Below are positions 1 to 8,980 of a DNA stretch of 64,000 bases, piece by piece; positions within the stretch are counted from its first letter, which is position 1; every line of letters begins with the position of its first letter. The position numbers and the translations under genes were made by a program. The notes under the pieces are model-generated. The model was not told the origin of the DNA. It searched no databases and saw only the letters and a list, made by a program, of their open reading frames with translations. The DNA is from Nannocystis sp. (GTDB taxonomy: Bacteria > Myxococcota_A > Polyangia > Nannocystales > Nannocystaceae). The stretch spans positions 372,001 through 436,000 of the forward strand of contig NZ_JADJNN010000038.1 in NCBI RefSeq assembly GCF_016714285.1. Direction: 5' to 3'.

Positions 1-1405
1 CGGCGATGACGGCCCCCATCGTCGACAGCCCGGGGACCATCATCGGCGGGTAGCGATCGAGGGTCGCGGTGATCGAGCCGATCTCCTTGTTGGCGAGCGG
101 CGCCGCCAGGGTCTTGTACTCGGCCACGAAGGCGTCGACCTCGGGGTCGGCGGCCTCGCGGGTGACGACCACGTTGGTCGCCGTCACCGAGCTCACGTCG
201 CCGGTGCTCGTGCTGATCTCGAGGTCGATGTCGGTGAGCACGCGCCCGAAGGAGGCCGCGCTGGTGACGAACTTGTCGGCGATCAGGCAATTGTAGGCCT
301 GATGGGTGTGCCCGCTGATCACGACGTCGATCTCGTCGGCGAGGTTGTTGACGATGTCGACGATCGCCCCGGAGATCCCGTCGCACTGGTCGTAGTACCC
401 GGCCTGGTACCCGCCCTCGTGGATCAGCACGACGATCGCCTCGACGCCCATCGCGGTCAGCTCGGGGACCAGCGCGTTGGCCCGCTCGGCCTCGTCGATG
501 AAGGTGAGCCCGGCGATCCCGCTCGGGGTGACGATGTCCGGGGTGCCCTCGAGGGTCATGCCGATGAAGGCGATCTGCACGCCGTCGACCTCGTGGATCG
601 CGTAGCTCGGGAACAAGGTCTTGACCGGCTTCTCGGAGACGAGCACGTTGGCCGCGAGGAACTGGAAGTCGGCGCCGGGGAACGGGGTCTGGTCGCCGCA
701 GCCGTCCTGCGGGTGGCAGCCGCCGTTCTGCATGCGCAGCAGCTCGCTCGCGCCCTCGTCGAATTCGTGGTTGCCGACCGCGTTGTAGGCGAGGCCGATC
801 TGGTTCATCAGCTCGATCGTCGGCTCGTCGTGGAACAGCGCGGAGGTCAGCGGCGAGGCGCCGATGAGGTCGCCCGCCGAGACGACGACGGTGTTCGGGT
901 TGTCGGCCCGCAGCGCCGCGACGTGCGTGGCCAGGAACGCCGCGCCGCCGGCGTCGACCTTGGTGGTGTCGGGCAGGGTGATCTTGCCGCTGCTGCCCGC
1001 GGGTGGCTCGAGGTTGCCGTGGAAGTCGTTGAGCGCGATCAGCTGAACCTTGACGAATTCCTCGACGACACCGGTGTCGCCGGTGCTGTCCGTGCCGCCC
1101 GAGCTGTCGCCGGCGCCGGTGCTGTCGATGGCGCCTGTGCTGTCGACGGCGCCGGTGCTGTCGACAACGCCGGTGCTGTCGACAACGCCGGTGCTGTCGA
1201 CAGCGCCGGTGCTGCCGACCGTGCCCGTCCCGGCGCTGGTGGGCTCGGTGGTCGGCGCGACCTCGGTGGCGCCGCTGGTGCTGGCCGAGCTCGTGCTCGC
1301 GCCGGAGCTGCTGTCATCGGTGGCGGTGCCGTCGTTGTTGCAGGCCGCGAGGGTCAACGTGAGCGCAAGGCAGCGAAATGTGTGCGAAGAGTGGGACGAG
1401 TGCAT
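1..1405 (-). CDS. 5'-nucleotidase/metallophosphoesterase lipoprotein, C-terminus beyond the window
   Basis: The frame stays open to the left edge, so only the first ~468 residues are seen. The ATG at 1405 gives MHSSHSSHTFRCLALTL followed by a lipobox LTLAAC, so an outer-membrane or periplasmic lipoprotein is likely; GAGG lies about 10 bases upstream. Residues ~23-115 are a Ser/Thr/Gly linker. The calcineurin-like phosphoesterase domain then shows the family motifs NDFHGN (~125), GDLIGAS, GNHEFDEG (~210) and SGHTHQ (~363). The end of the visible part (VDAFVAEYKTLAAPLANKEI) begins the 5'-nucleotidase C-terminal domain. Family role: periplasmic hydrolysis of nucleotides or 2',3'-cyclic nucleotides to nucleosides. 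The family assignment is firm; the exact substrate is not known. Confidence 0.9.
   Translation of the reverse strand, partial: MHSSHSSHTFRCLALTLTLAACNNDGTATDDSSSGASTSSASTSGATEVAPTTEPTSAGTGTVGSTGAVDSTGVVDSTGVVDSTGAVDSTGAIDSTGAGDSSGGTDSTGDTGVVEEFVKVQLIALNDFHGNLEPPAGSSGKITLPDTTKVDAGGAAFLATHVAALRADNPNTVVVSAGDLIGASPLTSALFHDEPTIELMNQIGLAYNAVGNHEFDEGASELLRMQNGGCHPQDGCGDQTPFPGADFQFLAANVLVSEKPVKTLFPSYAIHEVDGVQIAFIGMTLEGTPDIVTPSGIAGLTFIDEAERANALVPELTAMGVEAIVVLIHEGGYQAGYYDQCDGISGAIVDIVNNLADEIDVVISGHTHQAYNCLIADKFVTSAASFGRVLTDIDLEISTSTGDVSSVTATNVVVTREAADPEVDAFVAEYKTLAAPLANKEIGSITATLDRYPPMMVPGLSTMGAVIA
1119..1208 (-). repeat. five 18-bp tandem repeats in the nucleotidase linker
   Basis: Five consecutive 18-bp units (each starting GTGCTGTCGA on the plus strand) encode repeated six-residue units of the type DSTG-V/A-V in the surface linker of the nucleotidase. 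The unit length keeps the frame, so copy-number change would only alter linker length. Confidence 0.85.
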
Positions 1406-1622
1406 GAATCGGTGGCCTCGATGGGTTCGCGGCCATACCACACACGGGCGATTACGAGCGCGACGATTGTGGGCAATCTTCGTCACAGGTCCGACGATTG
1501 CTTCATTAGCACTGAGAAATTGGCGCTTCGCATTGAGGGGGCCCGCGCCCCCGTGTTCACCCCGGCATTCCGCGATCTCATGGGGATTGCCTCGCGGGCG
1601 ACAAATGGGGTGTATTCGCGCC

Positions 1623-3317
1623 ATGCTGCGCCCGTCGCTCTTCGTCCTCGGCCTCACGGTGGCCGCCTGCTCCTCCACACCTGGCGTCGGCGAGGGCTCG
1701 AGCGGCGGCGATGCCAGCAGCGGCACCGCGGTCGATCCCTCGGACCCGACCGGGACCGGGGTTGCGCCGACCTCCGGCACCGGCGGGACCGAGACGGGCG
1801 GGGCCGCCACCGGCGACGACGCGGGTAGCAGCGGCGACGGCTCCTCGAGCGGCGGCGGGCACCCGCCCGACCCGTACCCCGAGCCGGGCGACTTTCCGCC
1901 GAACAACGGCCCTGGTGGGCCGACGCAGGACTTCACGCCCGAGCAGGTCGGCATTGAGTGCGCCGCGCTCGACGGCGGCCTGCCGGGCGACCTCGGGGAC
2001 GGCGAGGAGCACGACACCTTCGATCATCACAACCTCGTGCAGATGTTCGATGGATACCTCGTGCTGCCGTGGGCGCCGGAGTTTGGGCTCAACGCCGGGG
2101 TGACATGGTTCGACTTCAGCGACCCCTGCGCGCCGCTGGCGGTGGCCTCGGTGAAGTCGGACGAGATGCGCGAGAGCCACGCGCTCGGCTTCGCCAACCT
2201 GAACGAGCGCTGGTACATGGTCACCGACGAGATGACGGGGCTGCTCGGTGACGGCGGGGTGCTGTTCTGGGACGTCACCGATCCGAATGACATCAAGGTG
2301 GTGTCGAAGCTCGAGCTGCCGGGATTTCTCTACCCCGACGCGTATCAGCGAGTGACGCTCAGCGTGTTCTGGCAGGCGCCGTGGGTCTACGTCGGCGGGG
2401 CCGACAACGGCATCTACGTGATCGACGCCAGCGACCCGCTCAATCCGGTGCTGGCCCATCAATACAAGTTCGCGCCGATCCTCCGCGTCGGCCAGGTGCA
2501 GGTGGTCGGCAATCTGTTGATGGCGAGCGCGGCCGAGGGCAAGCGGACCGCGCTGCTCAACGTCGCCAAGCCGGACTTCCCGCAGCCGATCGCGGGCGGC
2601 GAGTTTGCCATCGAGCGCGAGTCTTACTTCAGCAACGTGGGCGGCGGCCACGCCTTCTACGCGCCCAAGGAGGGCGGCGGGGGGCTCATCATCTGGGACA
2701 TCCGCGACCCGGGCAAGCCCAAGCCGGTCGCCGACTACAGCAGCGGGGGCAACGGCGGCTATGTGTTCGTCAAGGACGACCACGCCTTCGTCGGCGAGTC
2801 TAGCTTCGCCACGATCTACGATATCTCCGACATCACCGAGCCGGCGGAGATGATGAAGCTGAACCTCACCGGCGACCTCGACACGATCACACCGATCGGC
2901 AACGTCGTCGTGCTGAGCGTCGACGACAAGGCCGACAAGGATCGCGGCTCGATCGTCGTGCCCTGGCGCGAGGCCGCCGACACCGAGCCGCCGGTCGTCA
3001 CCTGGGTGTACCCGCCGGACGGCGCCGAGGAGCTCGCCGTGTTCTCCCGCGTCGGCGTCACCTTCAACGAGTTCATCGACATCAAGAGCGCCTGGGCCGG
3101 CTCGGTCCGCGTCTACCAGACCGGCACCGACCCCGCGACCACTCGCGTCGACGGCCACGTCAGCACCCAGGAGAACATCGTCAATTTCAGCCCGAAGGAG
3201 ATGTTGCGCCCGGGCGTCTCGTATACCCTCGAGATCCCCGCTGGCGGCGTCCGCGATTACAGCGGCAACCCGAGCGCCGTCGCGTTCACCAGCACCTTCA
3301 AGACGGCGGGCGGCTGA
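1623..3317 (+). CDS. LVIVD-repeat lipoprotein with C-terminal Ig-like domain
   Basis: The start is the ATG at 1623, which gives MLRPSLFVLGLTVAACSS, a short signal peptide with lipobox. 564 residues. After a Ser/Gly/Thr-rich linker (to ~100) comes a propeller-like region of repeats such as WFDFSDPCAPLAVAS, FWDVTDPNDIKVVSKL, IYVIDASDPLNPVLAHQY and IIWDIRDPGKPKPVADY. This is the LVIVD (choice-of-anchor) repeat pattern of secreted proteins. The last ~110 residues (PPDGAEELAVFSRVGVTFNE, then SYTLEIPAGGVRDYSGNP) fit a bacterial Ig-like Big_5/SbsA domain. The TGA overlaps the ATG of the next gene by one base, so the two are probably co-translated. Probable role: cell-surface binding or scaffold protein; the ligand is unknown. 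Confidence 0.85.
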   Translation: MLRPSLFVLGLTVAACSSTPGVGEGSSGGDASSGTAVDPSDPTGTGVAPTSGTGGTETGGAATGDDAGSSGDGSSSGGGHPPDPYPEPGDFPPNNGPGGPTQDFTPEQVGIECAALDGGLPGDLGDGEEHDTFDHHNLVQMFDGYLVLPWAPEFGLNAGVTWFDFSDPCAPLAVASVKSDEMRESHALGFANLNERWYMVTDEMTGLLGDGGVLFWDVTDPNDIKVVSKLELPGFLYPDAYQRVTLSVFWQAPWVYVGGADNGIYVIDASDPLNPVLAHQYKFAPILRVGQVQVVGNLLMASAAEGKRTALLNVAKPDFPQPIAGGEFAIERESYFSNVGGGHAFYAPKEGGGGLIIWDIRDPGKPKPVADYSSGGNGGYVFVKDDHAFVGESSFATIYDISDITEPAEMMKLNLTGDLDTITPIGNVVVLSVDDKADKDRGSIVVPWREAADTEPPVVTWVYPPDGAEELAVFSRVGVTFNEFIDIKSAWAGSVRVYQTGTDPATTRVDGHVSTQENIVNFSPKEMLRPGVSYTLEIPAGGVRDYSGNPSAVAFTSTFKTAGG

Positions 3318-5617
3318 TGCGAGCCTTCGTCCTCGCCTCTGTGCTTATCCTGGCGGCCTGCGGCGACGCTGGCGGCGGCGTCACCAGCGATGTCGGGCCC
3401 GACTCCGACGGGAGCAGCACCGGCGGGGCCACCCCGACAACTGGTGACATCGGCACTAGCGATACAGGTGGGAGCGACGACAGCGGCGCGAGCACGGGTC
3501 CGGCCGGTCCGCTCATGCCCGACCCGGGCGATCCGCGCTACGCGCTGGTCGACGAGTTGGTGCAGCTCGATGGCTCACAGTCCAGCGGGGCCGTGATGTA
3601 CCAGTGGGACCCGGGTGACGGCTCCGGGCCCGGGCCGAAGGGTCCGTCACCTGTCCTCGAGGTCAGCTACGCCAAGCCCGGCCGCTACAAGCCGATCCTC
3701 ACGGTATTCGACGAGCAGGGCGACTCGCTCGCGGCCGGCGTCACGATCACCGTCACGCACGCGCCGAGCTGGGTCCCGCGGCACAGCAGCAGCGTCGTCC
3801 GCGTCGGTGCGCGCGTCGCCGTGGTCAGCCCCGACTCGAATGAGGTGATGATCGCCAGCGGCGACGAGCGCGGCTTCGCGGTCGAGCGTCACGTCAAGGT
3901 CGGCGAGCGCCCGGTCACCGTCGCGGCGATCGACGCCGAGGTGCTCGCCGTCGTCGCCCAGGACGACGCCAGCCTGCAGTTCCTCCGCGCCGACGGCCAG
4001 GGCGGCGTGACCCAGCTGGCGCTGCCGCCCGCCTCGCGGCCGTACGGCGTGGTCGCTGACGGCGAGACCCTGTTCGTCGGTCTTCAGGCCACGGGTCAGC
4101 TCGCGCGCGTGGACTTCGCTGGCGGCAATCCTGTCCTCGAGGACATCCTCGACGTCGGCCCCGACGTGCGCGGCGTCAGCTTGTTGCCCGACGGTCGCGT
4201 CGCAGTCACGCGCTGGCGCTCACGGCCGGGCGGCGCGACGGTGTGGGCGGTCGATCCGCAGGGCGGCATGGTAGAGACCTGGTCGCTGGCCTTCGACCCG
4301 CAGGCCGCCTCCGACACCGAGGTCGGCGGCGTGCCGAGTTATCTCGGGCCCGTGGTGGTCGCGCCCACCGGCGACGCGGCCGTGGTGCCGGGTTTGCAGG
4401 CCAACGTCGGTCAGGGCCTCTACCTCAACGGCGAGCCGCTGGCGGCCGACCTGACCATGCGGGCGGTCGTCGCTTACCTCGATCCGCAGACCGGCGGCGA
4501 GTGGTTCGATCGGCGCAAGCAGTTCGATAACCGCGGCATGGCCAGCGCCGCCGTGCACAGCCGCTTCGGCGACTATCTGTATGTCGCCACCCGCGGGCCG
4601 CGCACGGTCGAGCGGGTCGACGTGTTCAGCGGTGACGTCGCCGGCAACACCTTCGACGCCGGCTACGCGCCGCAGGGCCTCGCGCTCTCGGAGGACGACC
4701 GCTTCCTCTTCATCGACGCGTACATGTCGCGCGAGCTGGTGGTCCACGACACGCGGGTGTTCGACGAGCCGACGCCGCCGCTGGCCCGGCTGCAGATCGC
4801 CAGCAAGGAGCCGCTCTCCCCGGAGGTGCTGCGCGGCAAGCAGATCTTCAACGACAGCGCCGACCCGCGGATCAGCAAGGACAGCTATATCGCCTGTGCC
4901 CATTGCCACCTCGAGGCCGAGTCGGATCTGCAGGTGTGGGACTTCACCGAGCGCGGCGAGGGCCTGCGCGACACCCACGCCCTGCGCGGCCACGCCGGTG
5001 TGGGCGACGGGCCGATCCACTGGTCGGCCAACTTTGACGAGGTCCAGGACTTCGAGAACGACATCCGCAACGCCTTCGGCGGCAGCGGCCTGCTCAGCGA
5101 CGCCGACTGGAGCAGCGGCACCCGCAGCCAGACCCTCGGCGACCCCAAGGCTGGCCTCTCGCCCGACCTCGACGCCCTCGCCGCGTACCTCGCCACCCTC
5201 ACGGACGAGCCACGCAGCCCCTTCCGCGCGCCCGGTGGCGGCCTCCCGCCGGCCGCCGAGGCCGGGCGTCTGCTGTTCCTCTCGCCCGCGCTCGGCTGCG
5301 TCAGCTGTCACAAGGGCCCGCGCCTGACCGACAGCGAGTTCGTCGACCCCGGGGTGCCCTTGTTGCACGACGTCGGCACCCTCGGCCCCGGCTCGGGCAA
5401 GCGCATGGGCAAGCCGCTCACCGGCCTCGACACGCCGACGCTGCACGGCGTGTGGCGGACCGCCCCGTATCTACACGATGGTTCGGCCGCCGACCTCGAG
5501 GCGGTGCTCACGGACAAGAACGCGAAGGACCTGCACGGCGTCACGAGTTCGCTGACGCCGGACGAGCGCGCGGACCTCGTCGCCTACCTGCTCTGCCTCG
5601 ACGGCGAGGTCGACTGA
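3317..5617 (+). CDS. PKD-propeller-dihaem cytochrome c peroxidase-like lipoprotein
   Basis: 766 residues starting MRAFVLASVLILAACGD, a lipoprotein signal. Residues ~60-145 resemble a PKD domain (VQLDGSQSSG, then YQWDPGDGSG and GRYKPILTVFD). Residues ~150-490 form a propeller of short strands (VRGVSLLPDGRVAVTRW, APQGLALSEDDRFLFIDAY). The C-terminal ~270 residues carry two haem c motifs, CAHCH (~530) and CVSCH (~660). The sequence TPTLHGVWRTAPYLHDGS is the hallmark of the CCP/MauG dihaem peroxidase family. It overlaps the LVIVD gene by one base, suggesting one operon. Likely a periplasmic or surface redox enzyme acting on peroxide or on a partner protein; the electron partner is unknown. Confidence 0.85.
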   Translation: MRAFVLASVLILAACGDAGGGVTSDVGPDSDGSSTGGATPTTGDIGTSDTGGSDDSGASTGPAGPLMPDPGDPRYALVDELVQLDGSQSSGAVMYQWDPGDGSGPGPKGPSPVLEVSYAKPGRYKPILTVFDEQGDSLAAGVTITVTHAPSWVPRHSSSVVRVGARVAVVSPDSNEVMIASGDERGFAVERHVKVGERPVTVAAIDAEVLAVVAQDDASLQFLRADGQGGVTQLALPPASRPYGVVADGETLFVGLQATGQLARVDFAGGNPVLEDILDVGPDVRGVSLLPDGRVAVTRWRSRPGGATVWAVDPQGGMVETWSLAFDPQAASDTEVGGVPSYLGPVVVAPTGDAAVVPGLQANVGQGLYLNGEPLAADLTMRAVVAYLDPQTGGEWFDRRKQFDNRGMASAAVHSRFGDYLYVATRGPRTVERVDVFSGDVAGNTFDAGYAPQGLALSEDDRFLFIDAYMSRELVVHDTRVFDEPTPPLARLQIASKEPLSPEVLRGKQIFNDSADPRISKDSYIACAHCHLEAESDLQVWDFTERGEGLRDTHALRGHAGVGDGPIHWSANFDEVQDFENDIRNAFGGSGLLSDADWSSGTRSQTLGDPKAGLSPDLDALAAYLATLTDEPRSPFRAPGGGLPPAAEAGRLLFLSPALGCVSCHKGPRLTDSEFVDPGVPLLHDVGTLGPGSGKRMGKPLTGLDTPTLHGVWRTAPYLHDGSAADLEAVLTDKNAKDLHGVTSSLTPDERADLVAYLLCLDGEVD

Positions 5618-5664
5618 TCAGGCCGGCGATACGTCATCAGGTTCCGCCCGGGCAAGGGCTCGGA

Positions 5665-6609
5665 TCAGAAACGCAGAGCCACGCCCACGGTCCAGGTCCC
5701 GTGTGGGGTTCGACCCGTGGTCGGTACGAAGGCCTGCCTGGGCTTCCCTCGCTTGTACTTCACGTTGCGGCGCGCGCCGATGGCCAGGAGGGTGATGCCC
5801 GCAACCGCGAACAGCCCACCGCAGGTGATGCTGGCCACCCTAAACGGGTCACCCGCGAAGGAGCCTGCCCCCGGCTGGCCAATGACGATGAAGGCCGCGG
5901 TCGGGCCGGCGAGCGAGGCGCCCGTGATCATCATGCCGATGCCCTTTTTCGGTGAGGGTGGCGAGAGCGAGGGTGGTGGGGGTGGTGGGGGTGGTGGCTG
6001 GCGAGCTTCCCACTTGCGCCACTCCTTGGCACGGAGCCCGCCGACTGTGAGGAGCGCGGCGCTGACGGCGAATGTGATTCCCGCGAGTGTGAAGGCCAAC
6101 GCCCCTGAGTAAGGGTTGGGTTCATTCGCACGATCCTCGCACCCTTCAAAACACAACCAATCGGCGGGGAGTTGCCGCACTCTGAAGCCGATGACGGTCA
6201 ACAGGGTACCTGGAACGATGAGCCCAGCGCCTGGGATGAGCAGGCCCAGGCCACGTTTGGGCTCCGACGGCTCCGACGGCGGTGGCGAAATCGCGGGTCG
6301 TGGCTCAAGGTGCCGCACTTGGGGATCGATGACAGGCGGGGGCGGTATCGGCGGGGCGGGCGGTGAAGGCACCGAGGTGGCGACCCCGGGATCGATCGCC
6401 CGCCCTGGCGGCGGCGCTCGCTCCTCGGGGGTGCTCGATAGCGCCTGTGGCTCGGCCAGCACCGGGGACAGGCGCAGGTAGCTTCGTGCCCTGGGGGCGA
6501 GCATTGAGACATTCGCTGTCGTCATCGCACGCGACAAGGTCGGCCTCGCCTCGGCCCGGCACGGCGCCACGGCCACGAGGAGGCCCAACAATGAGCAGAT
6601 CGGCCTCAC
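5665..6609 (-). CDS. hypothetical secreted/membrane protein with proline-rich linkers
   Basis: About 314 residues. The GTG at 6609 is preferred over the in-frame GTG at 6678, because it gives a clean signal peptide (MRPICSLLGLLVAVAPCRAEA) and because a TATATA hexamer (6663-6668) that could be a -10 box lies inside the longer version. Behind the signal come Pro-rich linkers and two similar halves, each beginning with a Gly-rich membrane hairpin (GLGLLIPGAGLIVPG and GIGMMITGASLAGP) followed by a second hydrophobic segment. The two halves look like an internal duplication. The C-terminus (WTVGVALRF) resembles an outer-membrane beta-strand end. I do not recognise a family and propose no function. 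Confidence 0.65.
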   Translation of the reverse strand: MRPICSLLGLLVAVAPCRAEARPTLSRAMTTANVSMLAPRARSYLRLSPVLAEPQALSSTPEERAPPPGRAIDPGVATSVPSPPAPPIPPPPVIDPQVRHLEPRPAISPPPSEPSEPKRGLGLLIPGAGLIVPGTLLTVIGFRVRQLPADWLCFEGCEDRANEPNPYSGALAFTLAGITFAVSAALLTVGGLRAKEWRKWEARQPPPPPPPPPSLSPPSPKKGIGMMITGASLAGPTAAFIVIGQPGAGSFAGDPFRVASITCGGLFAVAGITLLAIGARRNVKYKRGKPRQAFVPTTGRTPHGTWTVGVALRF

Positions 6610-6729
6610 GGCTTGTATGGTGCTTGCCAAAGGGACAAGATACCCGACGCCGATGACGCCCGTATATAGGTAATTCACGTACGTGCGAACAGCCGTTTCT
6701 GGGCAGGACGCCGACGGGCCGAGTCGCGG

Positions 6730-7125
6730 TCAAGAAGTACCCGATGAGCTATCGTCCACGGATGTGGGCCTGGCTCGGGCAAGCGCCCCGGACCACGCGT
6801 TCATGCAGCGGGCGACGTCGTCCTGGACCCACCCGGCGAGCTTGCCCGGCGCCGTGTGAAGCGGGGAGACGGAGCCCGGCTTGCTGGCCTCCGTCAGCGC
6901 GACGCGCCAGACCCAGCGAGCCAGCAGCAGCCGTTCGGAGTCCAGCACTTCCGTGAGAGGGACGTGATTCGCGGTCTCCTGCGACCGGCGCGTGAGGCGG
7001 ACAAATTGCTGGCGGGCGAGGTCGAAGTGGAGCGCCTCGATGCTGAGGGTGCGCAGCTCGGGGCGGGGACCTTGCTCGGGTCCTCGTTGACCGTCAAGCG
7101 TGAGCGTGGACGATCTTACGAGCTC
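6730..7125 (-). other. possible small coding remnant without a clear start
   Basis: The minus-strand frame is open from just after the stop of the next lipoprotein gene (7126) to 6730. It reads as plausible protein (ALHFDLARQQFVRLTRRS, then RLLLARWVWRVALTEASKPG). The only usual start codon is a GTG at 6948, which would give a 72-residue protein starting inside the plausible stretch. It may be a gene fragment that lost its start, or an overlapping chance frame. No family recognised. Confidence 0.3.
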
Positions 7126-7818
7126 TCACTGCGCGGCGGCCTTGAGCGCCGCGGCGATCGCTGCCTCCTGGGCGTCCATTGTCGTGAGCAGCGAGCTGCA
7201 GGGGATGTAGTCGGCGACGGTGATCTGCGATTCGGGCCACTCGCGAAAGCCCACGGTGTCGGCGCGCAGCTGGACCTTGCCGACCCACGGGACGATGCGG
7301 GTCGGTGAGGCGCCGGGGCGGGAGACGAGGGCGAGGACCAGGCAGCCCTGGCCCTGGCGCGAGAGCAGGAGGCCGACGGAGACGCCGGTGCAGCCGGCCT
7401 TGGGGCACACGCGCTCGGGCTCGGGGCGGAAGTCGATCGCGCGGCCGGGGAGGTGCTTCTCGACCATGAGCTTCATCTGCTGCTGGAGCGCGGCGGCGAG
7501 GCCACGGTTCTCGTCGACGATGTCCCGCGGGATGATCCGCGGCCACAGGATCGTCACTCCGCCGAGCACGCCCGGGGACTTCGAGACGTGGCGCTCCTCG
7601 AGGGTCTCGGCGGTGGGGGCGGGCGGCGGCGTCGTCGCTGCGGGACCGGGGGCCGTGGTCGCGGCGAGGGTCGGGCCGGTGGCGGGCGCGGAGCCGCCAG
7701 GACCGCCAGGCGCTCCGGGTCCGGGCTGGCCGCTGGTGACCGGAGCGCAGTGCACAAGGGCCAGCGCCATGGCCAGCGCCGCGGAGAGAGACAGTCCGTT
7801 GCGAATCGAGGTGCGCAT
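7126..7818 (-). CDS. hypothetical lipoprotein
   Basis: 230 residues from the ATG at 7818. The N-terminus MRTSIRNGLSLSAALAMALALVHCAP is a signal peptide with a Cys at the expected lipobox position. A Gly/Pro/Ala/Thr-rich linker to ~residue 70 is followed by a compact domain of ~150 residues with four cysteines (VCPKAGC, GQGCLVL and YIPCSSL), conserved-looking WPRIIPRD and an Ala-rich C-terminal helix. It is divergent from the lectin gene at 7906, sharing an 87-bp promoter region. Family not recognised; a periplasmic or outer-membrane location is inferred only from the signal. Confidence 0.75.
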   Translation of the reverse strand: MRTSIRNGLSLSAALAMALALVHCAPVTSGQPGPGAPGGPGGSAPATGPTLAATTAPGPAATTPPPAPTAETLEERHVSKSPGVLGGVTILWPRIIPRDIVDENRGLAAALQQQMKLMVEKHLPGRAIDFRPEPERVCPKAGCTGVSVGLLLSRQGQGCLVLALVSRPGASPTRIVPWVGKVQLRADTVGFREWPESQITVADYIPCSSLLTTMDAQEAAIAAALKAAAQ

Positions 7819-7905
7819 GGCCGCAGTGTACTCCAGTTCGAGCCACAGCCAGAGGGCCGTGCGACGCTTGCCGCCGCGGCGACGCCGGGGTATCAGCGAG
7901 GGACC

Positions 7906-8910
7906 ATGGCTTTTCTCCGCGAGGTCTCCGCCCTGTCGCTGGCGCCGATGCTGGCGTGTACTTTCAACGCGGGTGGGCTCGGTCAGAGCGGGGAGACCGC
8001 GGATGCGAGCCAGACCGGCGGGGCCTCGAGCTCTGGCGGGGCGAGCTCTGGCGGGCCGACCAGCGATTCGCCGACCACCGATGTACCGACCTCCGTGGGT
8101 CCGACCAGTGACGCCAGCGCGACCGGCAGCACTGGCCCGGTCGACCCGGACACTTCGGTCTCGGCGAGCGGCACGACCGTCGACCCGAGCGGCACGACCG
8201 GGCCGAATTCGACGACCACCGGCGACAGCACCAGCGGCGACGCGAGCTCGGGCGGCGGCGAAACAGGCTGCGTGGAGAAGATGTTCTACAAGGACGAGGA
8301 CGACGATGGTTACGGCGACGCCAAGATGACGAAGCTGGCCTGCGTGGCCCCGCAGGGCTACGTCGACAACGGCGACGACTGTGACGACAAGAACGGCGCG
8401 AAGAACCCCGGCGCGCCCGAGGTGTGCGGCGGCGGCGACAACGACTGCGACAAGGTGATCGACGAGTTCGACCCGGAGAGCAACACCGATTGCGGCGGGT
8501 GCAAGATGTATCTCTACATCGCCAACAACCGCGTCTATTACTTCTGCTCGGGCGTGAAGAAGTGGGCCGCGGCCAAGGGCGAGTGCGAGAACCGCGGCGG
8601 TCTGCTGGCCAAGGACATCGACAATGCCCACCACGACTGGTTGGTCGCGCTGCTGCCCAACGGGAGCGGCCCGTGGTGGATCGGCGCGAGCTCGCCGAAC
8701 AACAACATGTTCACCTGGATCGACGGCAGCGCCGTGCCGGTGCCCGACGGCCGCTGGAGCCCGGGCCACCCATGGCCCGGAGGCAACGACCATATCGTGC
8801 TGGTGTCCAACGGCAACCTCGATATCTGGGCCAACGACAACGGCCGCTGGTTCGACCGTGAGGACTTCGATAACCAGCCCTACATCTGCGAGAGCGCGTA
8901 CCTGCCCTGA
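7906..8910 (+). CDS. lipoprotein with MopE-like metal-binding motif and C-type lectin domain
   Basis: 334 residues from the ATG at 7906; the N-terminus ends in a lipobox-like SLAPMLACTF. Residues ~25-120 are a Ser/Thr/Gly linker. The segment KDEDDDGYGDAK, GDDCDDKNGAKNPGAPEVCG and DNDCDKVIDE matches the MopE-type putative metal-binding repeat. The last ~140 residues form a C-type lectin-like domain: YYFCSGVKKWAAAKGECEN, the WIGA core, FTWIDGSAVP, GNDHIVL and the closing QPYICESAYLP. Known role of such domains: binding of carbohydrate or other surface ligands, often with Ca2+. Probably an outer-surface adhesin or recognition protein; the ligand is not predictable. Confidence 0.85.
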   Translation: MAFLREVSALSLAPMLACTFNAGGLGQSGETADASQTGGASSSGGASSGGPTSDSPTTDVPTSVGPTSDASATGSTGPVDPDTSVSASGTTVDPSGTTGPNSTTTGDSTSGDASSGGGETGCVEKMFYKDEDDDGYGDAKMTKLACVAPQGYVDNGDDCDDKNGAKNPGAPEVCGGGDNDCDKVIDEFDPESNTDCGGCKMYLYIANNRVYYFCSGVKKWAAAKGECENRGGLLAKDIDNAHHDWLVALLPNGSGPWWIGASSPNNNMFTWIDGSAVPVPDGRWSPGHPWPGGNDHIVLVSNGNLDIWANDNGRWFDREDFDNQPYICESAYLP

Positions 8911-8932
8911 GTGACCCGCTGGGTGCTGGCGG

Positions 8933-8975
8933 CGGGGCTCAGCGGCTGAGCCCCGACCTGGCCCGAGGGCCAGGT
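8933..8975. terminator. two adjacent perfect hairpins between convergent genes
   Basis: In the 70-bp gap between the stops at 8910 (plus) and 8981 (minus) there are two hairpins back to back. The first, 8933-8955, has 11-bp perfect arms around one base (CGGGGCTCAGC). The second, 8956-8975, has 9-bp perfect arms (ACCTGGCCC) around GA and is a member of the dispersed 20-bp palindrome family described in the findings. Position suggests bidirectional termination, but neither has a T-tract, so the function is inferred. Confidence 0.55.
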
Positions 8976-8980
8976 TGGCT

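Noticed and set aside
3649..3668. Possible further palindrome copy near CACCTGTCC
   Set aside because: Only the left half matches; the right half lacks GGACAG, so it was not counted.
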